NCBI RefSeq assembly: GCF_021134715.1
Contig: NC_060025.1
Span: forward strand, 5,518,001 to 5,582,000
Origin: Daphnia pulex
Taxonomy: Eukaryota > Arthropoda > Branchiopoda > Diplostraca > Daphniidae
DNA length: 64,000 nt
Direction of reading: 5' to 3'
A model generated the notes under the pieces. That model saw nothing but the letters and a program-made list of their open reading frames with translations. It was not told the origin of the DNA and searched no databases. This document shows positions 1-11,873 of this stretch, piece by piece (position 1 is the first letter of the stretch; each line of letters starts with the position of its first letter). Position numbers and translations under genes: made by a program.

Positions 1-1137
1 AAATTCAAAGTGCCAAAAAAAGTGCCGAAACTGGTGGCAACCCTTTTGTTCTTCGCTTCTTAAATCACAACCTTTACGTTACATATTTCCAATAAAACGA
101 GTTAAATAGCTACTCTATAATTATAAAATCCAATTACAACCTTAAAAAAAACGCAGTATATTACAGTTGACAGTGGGGACAGCCGAACTGAAAAATGTAA
201 ACAAGTAAAGAAAGATGCGTCTGCATTGAGTACTAAACAGTATCCAAATTAAACAAATTTATTGCATTTACAAATAAATTAAATTTACAAAATTTAGACT
301 GTTTACAAAGAAAATATGAAACAAAACATAATAATAAATTGAGAACCAATTAAAACAATTCAAATTAAAGTTTAAATTAACAAAACTCCATTTTACCCTA
401 TGCTTCAGAGCGAAGGAAAATTTTAACTAAACTAAGAATATTTAACTGAATCTGAATGTGTATGAGGTTGTTTAACACAGGAACCTATCAAAGAACATAT
501 TTAAATTAATTGAAATATAATGGAAGCAATTCCAATAAAAAAAAACTTACATGTTCTCATTCCAGCCTTCATAGTTCACGATGAAGAAAATTCCACTGAT
601 AACCAATAATACTGGTAATTTCTTCAGAGAAAAGGGTCCCTGGATCAATAAAAATAGAATAATGGTTAATAAAATTGAATGGCTGCAAACTTCCTATAGA
701 CAGAATGTAAAATGAAGGAAAAAACTTAGCGAACTGACCAAGCCATACCCCATAATTGATACTTTACAAAGAAAGTAGGGGTATTTTGATGGGGAAAAAG
801 CAGGTAACTGAAGGAAATCTCACCTGTAATAAACTGAGTAACTTAATATGATAAATATACCTTAAAATCACGAATTTACCATTTTGACAGTTCCTATAGG
901 GAAGAGAGAGAAAGAAAACTGGTAACAAAATTAAAACAAAATGACTGGAAATAGATGTACATAGGGTAAATTTAAAAGCAAAGCACGAATAACACCATTA
1001 AAAAGCTCAAATGTTGATAATAAATAAGAAAATACAGTAAAAATATACGGACCTATTTGAGAAAAAATAAAATGGCCGCCGATATCAACAAATCTCGAAC
1101 GACCAAATGGCCACCGCGGCAGCACTAGTCCCCCCTA
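1..1137. other. AT-rich non-coding stretch
   Basis: No convincing gene. The sequence is AT-rich with stops in all frames and only one 64-residue minus-strand ORF (931-1125) of no recognisable character. It probably contains the 3' flank of the minus-strand gene that ends at 1138. Confidence 0.6.
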
Positions 1138-1994
1138 CTAACCCTGAGAGCGCATTTTGAGGACGAGCGTTTGAGCTAGCTCACCAGTTCCGTGTTGATC
1201 TGAATGGCTTGTATCAGCCTGCCGCTTCCTTTTTAGTCCCCTCTTCGACACATGTTTTGGTTCAACGACAATCTCTTCTCCTCGGACTGCAACTCGCGAA
1301 GCTGCTCCGATTTTCATGCTGCATATCGAATGGCCGGAAGAATCACTGTCGGAAATTTCAACTTCTGTTTGAGTCTCTTCGTTGCTGCCGACCAACATCG
1401 TCGTCATTCGCATCCCAGTCTGCCGAATGCCGCTCATTCTTGGCCCATTATTTTTCCTGCTCGGCCCATTCCTTCGCCTTGTCGGCCCATTCCTTCTCCT
1501 TCTCGGCCCATTTTCTCTTTCTCTCTCTCCGCACGATCTTTTTTTTTCGTTTTCTCTCTCTTCACGATCTCTCTCTTCTCGCTCTCTCTCTTCACGCTCT
1601 CTCTCTTCACGATCTCTCTCTTCATGCTCTCTCTCTTCACGATCTCTGGCTTTACGATCTCTGGCTTCACGATCTCTGTCTTCATCTCTACTCGATGCTT
1701 GTTCCCCTGCGGTGGAATGAGTGGCTACAAGTGATCCTGCTGCTTTGGCTTTTTTAAAATAGGCTGTGGCTTTCGCGATAACAGCTGCCTTAAAATCAGG
1801 ATCTGGGCACATTAGGATGAAACAACATTTTATGATTATGATATTCACTAGTACTAACTTTTTTAAATTTTACCTGTCAAGAATTTCTCCTGATATTCAG
1901 GTGTCACCTGTTTACACAAACTTCCCTCACATGGAAATTCGAATTTCAGGACGACGTTTCCAGGCTTGACTCTGAATTCGGTTGGATAAGACAT
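1138..1994 (-). CDS. two-exon gene for a charged, repeat-rich protein of unknown function
   Basis: I read two exons: 1874-1994 (ATG at 1994) and 1138-1802. They are joined by a 71-base intron with GT donor and CCCAG acceptor, and both junctions are phase 1, so the frame is kept. The product is about 261 residues. The N-terminal part (residues 1-65) looks folded, with a two-cysteine patch (FPCEGSLCK) and a helical segment (AVIAKATAYFKKAKAAG). Then comes an Arg/Asp/Glu-rich tract of five-residue units, a tract with four NGP motifs at seven-residue spacing, an acidic serine patch (SDSDSS) and a basic KRGLKRKR stretch that could be a nuclear signal. I do not recognise the family. An in-frame stop lies upstream of the ATG. 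A transposon-borne accessory ORF is an alternative. Confidence 0.5.
1442..1524. repeat. 21-bp minisatellite, about 4 copies, inside the CDS
   Basis: The motif ggcccatt recurs at 1442, 1463, 1484 and 1505, exactly 21 bases apart. On the minus strand each unit gives seven residues containing NGP followed by basic residues. Confidence 0.85.
1561..1680. repeat. 15-bp minisatellite, 8 copies, inside the CDS
   Basis: Eight head-to-tail 15-base units of the type ttcacgatctctctc. The length is a multiple of three, so on the minus strand each unit encodes five residues of the RDREE/REERE type and copy-number change keeps frame. Several copies differ by one or two bases (ggc for ctc at 1648-1670). Confidence 0.85.
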
Positions 1995-3591
1995 GGCCGT
2001 GCTTTCGCTTTGAAAGGCTACTGTGAACTGACCTTGAACGTTTGCGTGTGGTATTTAATTGTGGTATTTTGCCTTTCAAGCGTTCATTACCCTTACCCTC
2101 CTATTATCAAACCAAACAGTTGCCCTTGACCAAATTGGTAACCCTACCTGCGATTTTCTTTCCTTTTCCATTTGCCGGCTTGGAAAACCCAGCCATGTAG
2201 CATTCACATAAAGGATGATGTTAATTCTTTAATTTTTTACGTCAAACGATTTCAGAATGAATTCCTGGTGGATCAAAGTACGAGCACATTCCACACACAG
2301 AACAGATCATCGGGATGCAGGACATTCTGTCTATGGAAAGCAAGTGCGGTAACGAGTCGCAGGGAAGAAATAACTGCAAGAAAGCAGCCGAGAGTATGGC
2401 CTGAAGAGCTATGCTAAAAACAATGTGGCTTAACCTTTCCGATCGAATATTGGTGGATACAGCCAAAGGAAGTACACTAAGGTAATAATTAAGTTGTAAT
2501 TTCATTTGATACAAAAGTTAAAGTTTGTAATGGTCATTGCAGAAATTACGGAACGGTGGACTTTGCTTCCGGTGTTTGGGTTGGTGTATAGCTGGATACA
2601 CCAGAAAAGAAAAACGACGGTATTGTCCCGGACTCTCTTTAATTTTAACTTTACAGAATTGTACTACAGGTTCCAATAAAACTGCTAAGGTGGCATTTAA
2701 CTGCAATGTGGGTTATTGGTCCATTTCAATAAATATTTTGATAATGGTTAATTTTAGCACCTTTTATTGCTCAAAGCAATTGAAACCGACTTATAATATG
2801 TCAGCAAACTTCTCAAGATCTTTTTGTTTAGTAATTGGCATGACTTTCGTAAGTGGCAATATTTTGCGCAGAAATTTCTTGGACCCTTGGTTACTTTTTC
2901 TCCTCTAGTTCTCATCTCAGAAAAAGCTTCATGCCCAGCTTGGTTAGTATGAATATGTCGTATCATTCAAGGTAGTCAAGCTCCATGGATGAGACAGTAG
3001 GAGCAAAGTTTCAACAAAATTTAACTCGAATGGTTTTTCTTTGATATCTTAACGAATCAACTGAGAAATTAGTTATTTTGGCATTTTTTGCTATAAATTT
3101 GTCCGTCACTACCACAGAATTATTAGGTAATTTTGGTGAAAAGTCAAGTCCGCTTCACAGTAACCTAGTTCTTATAATAAAAGCTAATGTAACCGAAATT
3201 GAAATAAGGACATGTATTTATGATTACCTTTGTATCTTCTAAGTTCCATACTCCTTTAATTTCATTAACTATATCTGAACTGTCCTTAGGGTTGTAAAGC
3301 TCTTTTCAGCAAGGAAGAAGCATATAAATTTTATAACATATAGTATAAAAACCCATGTCTACCATAGAACCAATATTCATACTTTGATTACCATCCTAAA
3401 CTTCTTGCTAATTGGGTTATCAGCGAATTATTTAATCATATGGTTTAATTATCTTAAGTTTATTATGAAAATAGTCGAATTAGCGATCATAAATAAACTA
3501 GCAAGCAAAGGCATTTTACTGGCTACCCCGCCATATTTATCAAAATCTCATTAAAATGTTCACCCAATCACGGTAAAAATATTGCCTATTC
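1995..3591. other. no recognised gene
   Basis: AT-rich. An open plus-strand stretch at 2537-2908 has a short cysteine cluster (LCFRCLGWC) that faintly recalls a retroelement zinc knuckle, but nothing supports it further. No other signal seen. Confidence 0.4.
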
Positions 3592-4063
3592 AGTGATGTT
3601 TCGTTAGTGTTTTTCCCAACGTTAGCGTTATCCGTTAAGTTAACGATGTCTGATTTTTTCACGTCACGTTAACGCGTTAATTAACGCCGTTATAAAATGT
3701 ATCCGACAACGCAAAATTCTACACTATTTCTATGTACGTAATTCAATTTTAAAAAACTGGACACTATCAAATCACGTGATTTGATATTGATTTTTTTTGA
3801 AAAAACTTTTCGAAAAATAAACAAGCTTGTATTAAAAAAGCAAAGGAAAACTAAAAAGGCTACAGTAAAATGTTGGAAGCGCGAAATTTTTTTTTAAATG
3901 CAAAAAATTAGATATTTAGCAACGCTGCCTTAATAAAAAATAACGTCCAAAATAACGTCTGAAAAAGGCCAAACGTTTGCGTTATCCGTTAAGTTAATGA
4001 ACACCCAAAAAGGTCCGTTGACGGACTTTTCACGTTATTTGTTATCGTTAACGAAACATCACT
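3592..4063. mobile_element. MITE with terminal inverted repeats AGTGATGTTTCGTTA
   Basis: The left end AGTGATGTTTCGTTA (3592-3606) is matched as inverse complement by the right end (4049-4063). The 8 bases outside each end, gcctattc and tagtattc, agree at 5 of 8 positions, which would fit an eroded 8-bp target duplication of the hAT or P type. The 472-bp interior has no ORF but many TTAACG/CGTTAA motifs near both ends, typical of subterminal transposase sites. Superfamily is inferred. Confidence 0.7.
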
Positions 4064-5015
4064 TAGTATTCATCAAAAATACAAAATTTGAATTACCTCC
4101 TTTGGTTATTATTACCTTCAGACCAATTATTTCCGACATACCATTTAGAGTGAAAATTTCGACTTTACAAAGTTATGATGGTTACAACGTAGATGCAATG
4201 CGGTTTCTCTTGATACGTCCGATATGAGACTCGAGATCCATGGAAAATTTATCGTCTTCGTTTTCGTCTTCGTTGCTTCCGTCAAAATTATCGTTGTCAT
4301 CTTCGTCAAGGCGGGCAACTTGTATTATGAAATTGTGCAGTTAGTAGCAAGCAATAATGACACTTGGTATCAACTCTAGTCTTAACATGTAGAGAAATTT
4401 TAAACGACGAAATTTTTTTTAGGCGGGCAAATGCACACTCTATTGTTGATATGTCACCATTTAGCGTGCGGTTGAACTTCAGTTGTTCCTGGAAAAGATT
4501 AACTTCCCTATCTCCTGTCCGGCGTCTAGAATTTGGTTTGAAACCAGTAAATCTGACCATTTTATGGTTTTTGGACTGTTTTTTTCAACCGTTTGGCGAC
4601 CTCTACATTGCGTCTTTCTGACCATTTCCAAACCGTTTGCTGTACTTTATGTAGAACGGAAAAGCTTTTCGAAAAATTTTGCCTTTGAATAGTCAAATAA
4701 ACTGAACCTAAACCGTTTTTGTTTCGATTTCTTATACCACAATTCAACCTTATAAACGAACCTTTATTCAGCCCTTTCTTCGTGATTAATTCACGCAACC
4801 AGCAAATGAATAAATGAAAATTTTAATTGGTAAGTCATTTTATTGCGTGATGCCATGTTTGGAAACAATTCAATTGAATAAAACAACACACAAACAGAAT
4901 ATAAACAAAACACGACATTTTCTGTGTGAAAAAAAAAACAAATCAATTTTCAGTTGTTGTTGGATTACTTCAAACTGAGAATTTGCAAGAGGAATATCTG
5001 TAGAGAAAAACGGAA

Positions 5016-6474
5016 TTAATGATAATACGGTTTAAATGAAATTAGACCGGGATATTTACTTTCACTTCCGGAACTGTAATGAAGTCTTCGCCTTTTCAAA
5101 CGGTTGGAAGAAACGTTGTTACTTGATGTTGAAATGTAACTTGATGCCGATCTGCTTGACGAATTGATGTTTGCAGAGCCATCGATCAAACATGGAGGGG
5201 ATTGATGCATTGCAATCGGTGGAGGAGAACTAACATTGTAGACATCTGTAGGAGACTCCGACGGAAGTGTCATCTGCCACGGGCGACGAAATCTAAATAA
5301 ATCAAAAGTTGAAATCAAGTACTTTCAAGTTTTAAAAAGAAAACATATACCATTCCCAGTCGTAGTATTATTCGGGGCATAAGGTGGCCACAATCTGTCA
5401 TCAGTCGGATGAACGAACGGGAAAAACGGCAAATTGTTTCCTGCTTATGAAGTAAAAACATTTTCTATTAAAGAAAAACGGCAAAAAAACAGAACCCGCT
5501 AACTTGCGAGACTCTGTGAAGCAATACGAGAAACAAATTACCATTCACAGTCGTAATGTTAGTGAGGACAGGCGACCCATTGTCAGACTGACGAACGAAA
5601 GGGACATTTGGCAAATTGCCTCCCGCTATTAAAATAACAAATTTTTAGTCTAATAAGCATGATAACAAACAAGTGATTCTTAAATACCATTCCCAGAATT
5701 ATTCCGGCCGAAAGGTGACCCACTCTCAAAACGATGAACGATAATAGAGGAAGATGGCTGATTGTTTCCTTCTAAAAAAAAATTGGTTAAGTTCTGACAA
5801 GATTAACATAAACAGAAAATGTGCAATGTACCATTCTCAGTCGTAGTATTTGTCACTTTTTTTGGATTACCTCTTCTCGGTTTCTCAACAACCAAAGCCG
5901 CTGCATCTTGCAATTTTGAGCTTGGAATTTTCTTTCGCTTGCCCACACCAAGCATTTTTTCTGACTCTGATTCTTCCCATGTTGTAGCAAGACCAGATGT
6001 GAGACGTTTCAGCCTCTTGTTGATCTTTTCAAAGGATTCTAATAAAAGAACATAAACAAGAAAATTATTGATTACAAGCTGAAATAGTTTACGATACACC
6101 AATACATTTGAAACTTACTTAAATCATGTGGATTGAGATAACTGACCAATTCATACTCGAGCCAATCTGACTTGGGATTTCTGTTGTTCATGGTGTTTTC
6201 CCAGTAAACTGGTTGCGAGGACTTTTGTTGAGTCATCCTTGGATACAAAGTATACTTTTCGTAACCAGAAATCCACTCTGGCAAAACAAGGCTGTGGATG
6301 ACATTGCCAGCTAGACTTGGGTACCTATCAAACAATGTAAATATTAACTTTAAGCAAATGAAAAGCATTTACTCTTATTAAAGCCTTACTGCATCGTGTA
6401 GAAGGGTGAGATTTTGATTTAACTCTGGCATCACGAAGCTGTTTCACTTCTTCACAAGTGTAATAACACATCAT
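5016..6474 (-). CDS. multi-exon gene of unknown function inside the TIR element
   Basis: Candidate exons on the minus strand: 6390-6474 (ATG), 6119-6324, 5832-6038, 5688-5771, 5542-5625, 5351-5443, and a last exon starting near 5292. Each has GT and AG borders. Exon 6119-6324 carries IHSLVLPEWI...YTLYPRM...W, which resembles the N-terminal region seen with DUF4806-type proteins in transposons (weak, from memory). Exon 5832-6038 is lysine-rich (GKRKKIPSSK) and may be a nuclear signal. Exons 6119 through 5351 join in frame in phase 1. The first exon and the last exon do not connect in the expected phase, so either those borders are wrong or the gene is damaged. Open frame 5016-5318 has a serine-rich tail with KRRR. 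Confidence 0.45.
5351..5771 (-). repeat. three tandem copies of a symmetric mini-exon
   Basis: Exons 5688-5771 (84 nt), 5542-5625 (84 nt) and 5351-5443 (93 nt) are related. Each starts NNGGA(A/G)(A/G)CAAT just after AG, ends with a GTGAATG or GGGAATG string before GT, and encodes GNN or GGN at the start and a final GN or VN. All are multiples of three and phase 1 at both ends, so they can be added or skipped without frameshift. The 3' end of exon 5832-6038 has the same ACTACGACTGAGAATG string, so it may share the ancestral end. Confidence 0.8.
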
Positions 6475-8540
6475 GTTCTAATCAATGCAAATTGAAACGT
6501 CTTTTAGATAAAATTTAAAACTAAATTAAGAGAAACAAACTCACCTGAACGATTAGCTCTCTCAAACTTAAGATCTTGGCCCAAGAGTCACTCAAAATTC
6601 ACTCTAATATCAACACGGTATCAACAACGAAGTGACGCTATGACGCTCTTGGCCAGCAGTTGCCAAGTTTGAGAAAACAATCTTGTGTGCATCGTATATG
6701 CTGCTGTGTTGCCACACCTGAATTTTTCCTGCAATATCTGAAGTAAAAAAAAGGTTCAAAACATTACGGTATTGGAACAGTTCATAAACGGTTTTATTTA
6801 AAAAACTTCACGGCGAAATATAAAATTCAGCTTTTTTCTAAACTTTCGCCGTTATGTTATTGTTGACGCTTTTAAAACCTTTTTACAAACGGTTTATAAA
6901 AGGTTAGTTTTTACAAACCAAATTTTAGACGCCGGACAGGAGATAGGGTAATTAAGGGGTGATTTTGCAGCATACTTTGCAACGCAATGTTGACCTCAGT
7001 TGCGCCTTCCCGCGGGTATGATTTCAGCAAATAGCTTGAAAGAGGACAGGCAAGATCTGCGATTAAATGATAATCGGTTCCGTCAAGTTTTTTAGGAAGC
7101 GTTTGCCCTAGCTCGCCATTCACATATACACGGGCGTCATGCATAGATGCTGGCCAGCCAGTGCTTACCGATGTAAATGAAAGATTTTTTCTACAGGTCG
7201 CTTGCAGGGTTACTGAACAATAATTTTTCCGACAAGTATAGTATTCAGCAAAGTTTTCAGACGGTTGTAGTATTCGTATTAGAGTGCCGTTCAGTACGCC
7301 TAGAATGAACACATGAAAAACAACATGTTAATAACTGTTGTTTACTAAGATTATGTGGTTTCTTGGAAAACACTACCTATGGTGTATGGAAGACGAAAAT
7401 CTTCGCTGATACTACGATATTCATTCTCTTCGAGCCAACAAATGAAACCCATACCGTGAGCCCTTATTATTTGGCATGTTGAAATGAAAATGTAATGAGC
7501 ATCACCTGGAATTATGTTAATTATGTAATTACATAACAAGTAGAAGAAAGCAATGATATCTAACAGTAAGTGGTTCACCACAAAAAATCAAGCATATTTC
7601 CTTCCAAAATAAATTGGTGGTGAACCTCTCCATTATCATTTATCACCTTCTAACATTCCGAAGCAATCTCCAATTGCTCTGAAACTTTCTTGGTTGCCTA
7701 TAGTCCATAAAAATAAGAGAAGTTTCACATAGGGCGGAAGGGCTGTATTATGGATTGTTGTGTTAGTTAGCTCTGTCAAGTACACCGTAAATCTCTGCAG
7801 CAATACCTGCATGAAATAATATGAGATTGAATACAGGAATAATAATTTTTTAACTCAATAGGATTACAGTACATCTTAAGCATGTCTAGACATCCTGAAG
7901 TGTTGTTTGAATAAATCGTCTGGATACCTCCAAACTGTGTCTTGGATTTAGTTTCTGATACCAACAAAAGACGAAGGACCGAATCGTAATTGCTGGTTAA
8001 CTATGAGACCAGCCATTCTACCTCCATATATGTATTTGTCTATTAAATCCATTTCGATGTCGTCGTCATGTATTATTTCAAGAACTGCCGCAAGCATAAC
8101 TGGCAACTCGTCCATTTTTATTACGATGTCTACAATTATAAAATGTCACTGTCAACTTTCGAAAGAAATAATTAGAATTGATGTTTCAAGTAATTAATCT
8201 CGCCGCATGATGTCCCGTATTCACCTCCAGTCAGCGTAGAACATTTTTTTTTTTCAGAACGCACCCTGAATCCCTTTTCTGCATCCAAACCGTCAAGTGA
8301 CGAATCCGACGAATCCGTGACGAATCCGAATCCGGATTCTTCACTTGAGGCAAACCTGGAATCAGGAAAAGCACTCAGACGATGTCAGGGGAGTGAGAGA
8401 AGAATAAACAAAAACAAATTTCATTTTTAAGATGCAGACGACATAAAACAAAACAAAAATAAACAAATTATACAAGAAATGTAGGGAATGAAAATGCTAA
8501 AATAAAATAATAAACAAAATGAAAGACAAAAATTCAAATT

Positions 8541-11500
8541 TTACTGGTTTGGGACAGGAGGACAAAGGGAAACCCATAATTTCTCTACCTCTTCTTTTCT
8601 GGGGATTCGTTGATGGCTCCTCTCCTTCCATGTTGTGAAGATGTATGCAGCCACGAGAGTGAAGATTGTCCGGAGATTTCCTTTTGGCCCAATGTGACCT
8701 CGGATTATTTCATCTGGGTTAGGTCTGCAGCCGAGGCATCGGGCTGTTCCTTGTGGTGGTTGTCGAAGATGGCAGTGAATCATCAGATGCTCATCGATTT
8801 CTGGATCCTTTTGACAGAATTGGCAATTTTGATCCATAGTGGAATCTAACCGATGGCATCTGGTCTTCGTAGGTAGTAGTCGCTGGTTGAACAGCAACAA
8901 AGCTTCTCTGATGTTAGTTGACAGGACTGCAGTTTCTACCCAGATTTTCTTCCAATCCAGATTGGGTCACAGGATTTCAATTTTCCCCGAACTACTCACC
9001 TCCTTGATCCAATTGCGATAGTTGTTTCGATGAACCATTGGTCTCCCCTGCACCAAGATAGATGAGGACAGAAGACTCTTGATGTGATGCAGGGGTTCCT
9101 GGAGGTAAGGTGGTCTCTTCATGACTGCAAAAGGCTGGGTGTTGCGTCGAAAAACGGACGGTAGAATGATACGGAGAGGAAATGACATCCAGAATCGAAG
9201 AAGAGAACATTCTGGGCTTTCGGAACCAATTAAAACTTTGTATATGGGGCAAAGAAACAAGGAACGATAAAATAGACCAAAATGTATCATTTCCAAACCC
9301 CCCTGATTGACAGGTCGATATACCACCGACCTTTGTTGTCTTTCTACTTTCCCCATCCAAATGTAGTTCATGTCCAGTGACAAGATTCGGTCAGCCATCT
9401 GGCTATTACACTGAAGAATTTGGGCTATGTATACAGTTCTGAAGAGAGCCTTCGTCTTAATAAAATTCACCCTCTGGTAGAGAGTGAATCGAAGAGAAGC
9501 ACTCTTTCGCAGAATACCATGAAGATGACCAAAGGCATCCTTCCAAACCCTATCAGCAGTTTCTACAATGGACGGAGAAAACTTGATACCTAACAGGGAC
9601 AATGTCGATGGTGATTCAAGCCATGGCAGTGATGGCCACTGTGATCGGTGTTTCCAGTTCCCAAGTCCTTTCGTTTTCTTTTTGTTCATCCTTGCCCTTG
9701 TCCATTGACAAGGGACTAAGACCTCTCTAGCCTTTCAAACGTCATCATCACAAGACAAAAACAATGTAACGTCATCGACAAAGGCTCTGACAGTAAGTTT
9801 TTTTATTAAATACCCTTATTCCCTGGAGAACATGCAACAAGCGAACAAGCAAAGGCACGATGTACAAAACAAACAGAAACATGGACAGGAGACATCCCTG
9901 TCGGATTGACTTAATCTCACAGATTATTGTACCCGCCACCTCCGAGCCGTTGATAATTGAAATATCTGCTACCGAGTAGTACATAGTTTGTAGCCAACGG
10001 ACGAAGATAGCAGGATAACCGATGACATCCAGGATCTTCCAGTGGACATCCCTATTAACAAGGTCGTAGGCTTTTTCAAAATCGACTGCTACTATAGCAC
10101 CCCCCAACCCCGTAGTTGGAGGGTCGGAATCATGACATCGGTTATCAACGAATTGAATGACGTCCCTGAATAAGCAAAGATTATCAAAAATAAGTCTACC
10201 AGGTACCCCACCTTTTTGATGAGGCCCTATAGTAGCTGGCAGGGACTGCCTCATCCGTCTTGCTAAGATAGATGCCATGATTTTGTAATCACAGTTCAGA
10301 AGAGAAATTGGTCAAAATTCTGAAACTCTACAAGTATCAGAAGAATTGGGGATCAGTCTAATTGCCGCTTGTCCCTGTGATGGTGTAAGGGAATCCCTTT
10401 CCAGAACAGGCTTAAACATATCCAGGAAATGAGGGGCAATTGCGTCCCAAAAAGTCAAGTAAAATTCGTAGGGAATGTCATCGATACCAGGTGACTTGTT
10501 CTTTTTTGTTTCTAAAAGGACAGATTTAATTTCAAGGATGGAAATTGGTGCGGTAAGGTTTGGAGCAGGTTTACAGCAATATCTTACTCCATCAAGAAAC
10601 TCAGTCCTTGCTGGCATGTCAGAAGAAGGTTGGTTCTTGAAGATTGACGTAAAATATGAAATCATCTCTCTTGAAACATCCTCTTTGGAGGTAAGAACTC
10701 TGCCATCGGGGGTAATGATCTTCTCAAAGCTAAACTTACGAAAGTTATCTTTGGCACGGTTAACATGGAATATGTTTGCTTCTTCTGTTTCTGGGCCATC
10801 AAAACAGCGAGAACGGATTCCAAAACCTCTGAGTGTGCTCTCCTCCCACGAGTTTGAGTATTTCCTCAACTCTTGGAAGGCAACCCAGTCAAAAGGATCT
10901 GTTGGTGAAATCTACTGAATGCAAGTTTGATAGAAAGACCTTGTCTCCCTGATTATTCTTGCTCTTTGCCTGCAATAAGCAATCGAAATGCGCTTGATAC
11001 CTGGTTTCAGGACACTCTGTTACCAATTTTCTACATTCTTTTCCCTAAGAGGATGCCTTGAGGATTGTAAAATGAACTGATTTGATTCTGAAACACTTCT
11101 TCTGACAATATCAAGTTATTTAATTTCCATATACTAGCACTGGACCTTGCTCCTCGACAAAGATAAAGATTGCATTTAAAACTGGACTGTATCGGCTGGT
11201 GATCACTAATCAGCACAGGTTGTAAGCAGATACATGTAAAATTATCTGCAAACATCTGACTAGCATCAATTGTATCTAGTCGTGATGAACCAGCATGATG
11301 ATGGAAAGTGTGGCCCGGTTCATTGCTTTTTAGCTTTTTCCAGATGTTTACTAGTTCTAATCGAGCAATCATCTCTTTTAAAACAATGCTTATAATTTGG
11401 GATGGACGGCAATGTGATTTGGTTTTATATCTATCTTGGATGTCGTCCACACAATTAAAGTCACCAACCAACACAAGGGGCAGACGGAAGGTCAAAGCAT

Positions 11501-11864
11501 AAGCAGGGGCGGTACGTATAAGTAAATTTTTTCACTCTTCCTTTGCGTTTTGACCCGATGGAGCATGGATGTTTATAAATGTAAAAGATTGCAATTCAAT
11601 TGAGACAAGCCTTCCATCAGGATCTATCAAAAGACGCGAATGGTTCAAGCCATGTTTTAGAAGAATGGCCGTTCAATTTTTGTTAGGACCCATGTTAGAA
11701 AACAAGTGGTAAAGACTTTCAATAATTGGGCAACTATGAAATGGCACCTCTTGAAGTCCTACAATGTCAAAATCACCGTCCCTGCAAAAATTAAATAGAA
11801 GTTGTCAACGCTCCACCGACTTCAAACCCCCGGTATTTATTGGAGCGACTCTAAGATTTGTCAT
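8541..11864 (-). pseudogene. LINE copy 1 ORF2: endonuclease and reverse transcriptase
   Basis: Start at 11864 (MTNLRVAPINTGG). The endonuclease shows IVGLQEV near 11755, LVGDFNCVDD near 11455 and the ISDHQP block near 11200, all with catalytic residues present. The reverse transcriptase follows: KNKSPGIDDIP (about 10480), AVDFEKAYDLVNRD (about 10060), IRQGCLLS (about 9890) and AFVDDVTLF (about 9765), so the FVDD active site is intact. The end is a zinc motif (CQFCQ, H, HC; 8760-8810). Stops near 11805 and 11645 plus several frameshifts break the frame, so the copy is dead. Its role was target-primed reverse transcription. Confidence 0.85.
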
Positions 11865-11873
11865 TTGGATTTG

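Larger units (their letters stand above)
4503..6951. mobile_element. 2.4-kb TIR element inserted in the Harbinger transposase
   Basis: The left end CCCTATCTCCTGTCCGGCG (from 4506) is repeated as inverse complement at the right end (to 6947); the match continues about 35 bases with one or two differences and then becomes patchy. TTAA lies just outside both ends (4499-4502 and 6952-6955). Removing this block rejoins the two halves of the Harbinger coding region, so it is an insertion. It encodes no transposase that I recognise, so it is probably mobilised in trans. A TTAA target would suggest piggyBac, a 3-base TAA target Harbinger. Confidence 0.75.
4182..8115 (-). pseudogene. PIF/Harbinger transposase, broken and split by an insertion
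   Basis: Reading down the minus strand: a possible start at 8115 (MDELPV), a helix-turn-helix-like stretch (DDLFKQHFRMSRH, about 7890-7945), LLLFLWTIGNQESFRAIGDCFG (about 7640-7720), a stretch ending FRLPYTI (near 7370), an intron of about 68 bases, then the DDE core from 7301 with NGTLIRI, GWPASMHDARV and LIADLACPLSSYLL. The reading is cut at 6952 and resumes at 4502 with QEQLKFNRTLNG and IECAFARLK, the usual C-terminal block, and an acidic tail ending at 4182. Stops at about 7864 and near 4308 and several frameshifts disable it. The family normally pairs this nuclease with a Myb-like protein; none was recognised. Confidence 0.85.

Noticed and set aside
1441..1680. CRISPR-like array
   Set aside because: Repeats are contiguous minisatellite units without unique spacers, and the genome is eukaryotic.
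1209..1757. Plus-strand ORF of 182 codons opposite the charged gene
   Set aside because: It is Leu/Ser repeat sequence that mirrors the minus-strand 15-bp repeat; the minus strand has a matching exon and splice sites.
2537..2908. Possible retroelement zinc knuckle (LCFRCLGWC)
   Set aside because: Only one cysteine cluster and no neighbouring gag or pol sequence.
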